Origin: an uncultured Bacteroidales bacterium
GTDB taxonomy: Bacteria > Bacteroidota > Bacteroidia > Bacteroidales > UBA932
Direction: 5' to 3'
Length of the DNA: 64,000 nucleotides
Assembly (NCBI GenBank): GCA_900546395.1
Contig: URDD01000002.1
Coordinates: forward strand, 1 to 64,000
The notes beneath the pieces were generated by a model. It saw only the letters and a program-made list of their open reading frames with translations, made no database searches and was not told the origin of the DNA. Made by a program: the position numbers and the translations under genes. Position 1 is the stretch's first letter. Each line of letters begins with the position of its first letter. Positions 63,212-64,000 of the stretch are shown one piece after another.

Positions 63212-64000
63212 ATGAAACATGTATATGATTATCTTAAACCGGCGTCAGTGCTTGTCGCTTTGCTTGCCATGTTTGCAGCAGTTTCATGTGAGGATGAGCC
63301 AGACCGTTTTGAACTTGCTGACGGACTGCCGGAAGTAAGTTATATCCGCCCGGTAAGCGCAGAATCAGCTGATTCCCTTCTTACTGGAGCATATATGGAC
63401 AATATGATTTGTATCGTAGGAAACAATCTCAGAAGCATATATGAACTTTGGTTCAATGACAGGAAGGCTGTGCTCAATACAAGTTATATCACTGACAATA
63501 CTTTGATAGTGAATGTTCCAGGTGTGATTCCAAGTGTGGTTTCAGACAAGATTTATATGGTGACCGCAGCAAGAGATACTGTGACTTATGACTTCAGTGT
63601 ACTTGTTCCGGGGCCTGTTATGACATCAATGTCTTGCGAGCAGGTGCCTGCAGGAGGAGAAGCTGTTATTTACGGTGATTATTTTATAGATGATCCTAAT
63701 GTTCCTCTTACTGTAACTTTTTCCGGAGATGTAAAGGCAAAGGAAATAAAGTCAATAACAAAGACTGCAATAACCTTAGTTGTGCCGGAAGGGGCACAGG
63801 AGGGTGCTGTCACAGTAGAGACTATTTATGGAACAGCGAAGAGTACATTCCATTATCTTGACAGTAGAGGAATGATGTTCGAGTTTGACGGTCTGACAGG
63901 ACTGGAAAATCATGGATGGCATAACCGTACTATTTCTGATGAAGGCGGCCTGACAGGAAAGTATGTCCAGCTTGGTGACGGTACAACAGTTATGAGTGAA
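63212..64000 (+). CDS. IPT/TIG-domain surface glycan-binding lipoprotein (partial)
   Basis: Open to the window end, with 263 codons visible. Lipobox AAVSC (Cys26) is followed by acidic EDEPDR. Residues about 40-125 and 128-215 are IPT/TIG-like immunoglobulin domains (VSYIRPVSAES, IVGNNLRSIYELWFND, then VTSMSCEQVPAGGEAVIYGDYFIDDPN). A carbohydrate-binding domain seems to begin near MFEFDGLTGLENHGW. This layout matches SGBP-B-type proteins next to SusD in beta-glucan and mannan loci. It should bind polysaccharide at the cell surface. The C-terminal binding domain is cut off. Confidence 0.85.
   Translation, partial: MKHVYDYLKPASVLVALLAMFAAVSCEDEPDRFELADGLPEVSYIRPVSAESADSLLTGAYMDNMICIVGNNLRSIYELWFNDRKAVLNTSYITDNTLIVNVPGVIPSVVSDKIYMVTAARDTVTYDFSVLVPGPVMTSMSCEQVPAGGEAVIYGDYFIDDPNVPLTVTFSGDVKAKEIKSITKTAITLVVPEGAQEGAVTVETIYGTAKSTFHYLDSRGMMFEFDGLTGLENHGWHNRTISDEGGLTGKYVQLGDGTTVMSE

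Overview
The window looks like a chromosomal segment of a Bacteroidales bacterium (phylum Bacteroidota). Evidence includes a SusC/SusD pair, a FimA/Mfa1-type (type V) pilus locus, a GSCFA protein, a type III glutamine synthetase, and many genes preceded by the Bacteroidota promoter pattern TTTG-N18-20-TAnnTTTG without clear Shine-Dalgarno sites. The genus cannot be fixed from the sequence alone. No CRISPR array, rRNA, prophage or intact mobile element is visible. There is one transposase remnant.

Layout. 1-5200: tail of an unidentified membrane protein, an OPA-family phosphate-ester antiporter, a secreted SGNH hydrolase, an orphan promoter-terminator pair that may make an ~80-nt RNA, a palindromic repeat, a small radical SAM enzyme with a four-cysteine small protein, and aqpZ. 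5250-5580: IS1182-type transposase remnant. 5805-13656, minus strand: recG, then a tight WYL regulator, S9 peptidase, porin and GSCFA operon. 13890-20408: pdxA-rnhA and a four-gene surface-polysaccharide group (GT2, flippase, FrhB-like protein, polysaccharide pyruvyltransferase). 20521-34432: an AraC regulator containing a G8 tract, then a seven-gene pilus locus (DUF3575, OmpA/TPR lipoprotein, FimB/Mfa2-like, major fimbrillin, 1409-residue probable tip protein, second fimbrillin, 818-residue lipoprotein). Tandem terminators directly follow the major fimbrillin. 34585-46406: housekeeping and stress genes: zinc-type CDF exporter, cupin, panE-like reductase, phosphoesterase, aminotransferase, a type III glutamine synthetase interrupted by an in-frame TAA, an exonuclease, rlmI, tRNA-Cys and uvrB. 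46463-53185: AraC regulator divergent from a complete RND tripartite efflux operon. 53332-64000: a mannan-type polysaccharide utilisation locus: AGE-family (mannobiose/cellobiose) 2-epimerase, AraC regulator, a lipoprotein fusing a GH5 mannanase to a CE7 acetyl esterase, SusC, SusD and the start of an IPT/TIG surface glycan-binding protein cut by the window end.

How the parts work together. The 3' locus reads as a pathway for acetylated beta-mannan: deacetylation and backbone cleavage at the surface by one fused enzyme, binding by SusD and the SGBP, import by SusC, and intracellular epimerisation of the disaccharide. The pilus locus encodes anchor, shaft and accessory subunits. All carry a lipobox, and the four shaft/tip-type proteins have an early Thr-Arg site of the kind cut by Arg-specific proteases in pilus assembly.

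Least explained items: the radical SAM/four-Cys protein pair (3233-4231), the candidate small RNA (2899-2980), the interrupted and divergent glutamine synthetase (39618-41792), the G8 tract in the AraC gene next to the pilus locus, and the structured intergenic element at 36000-36103.
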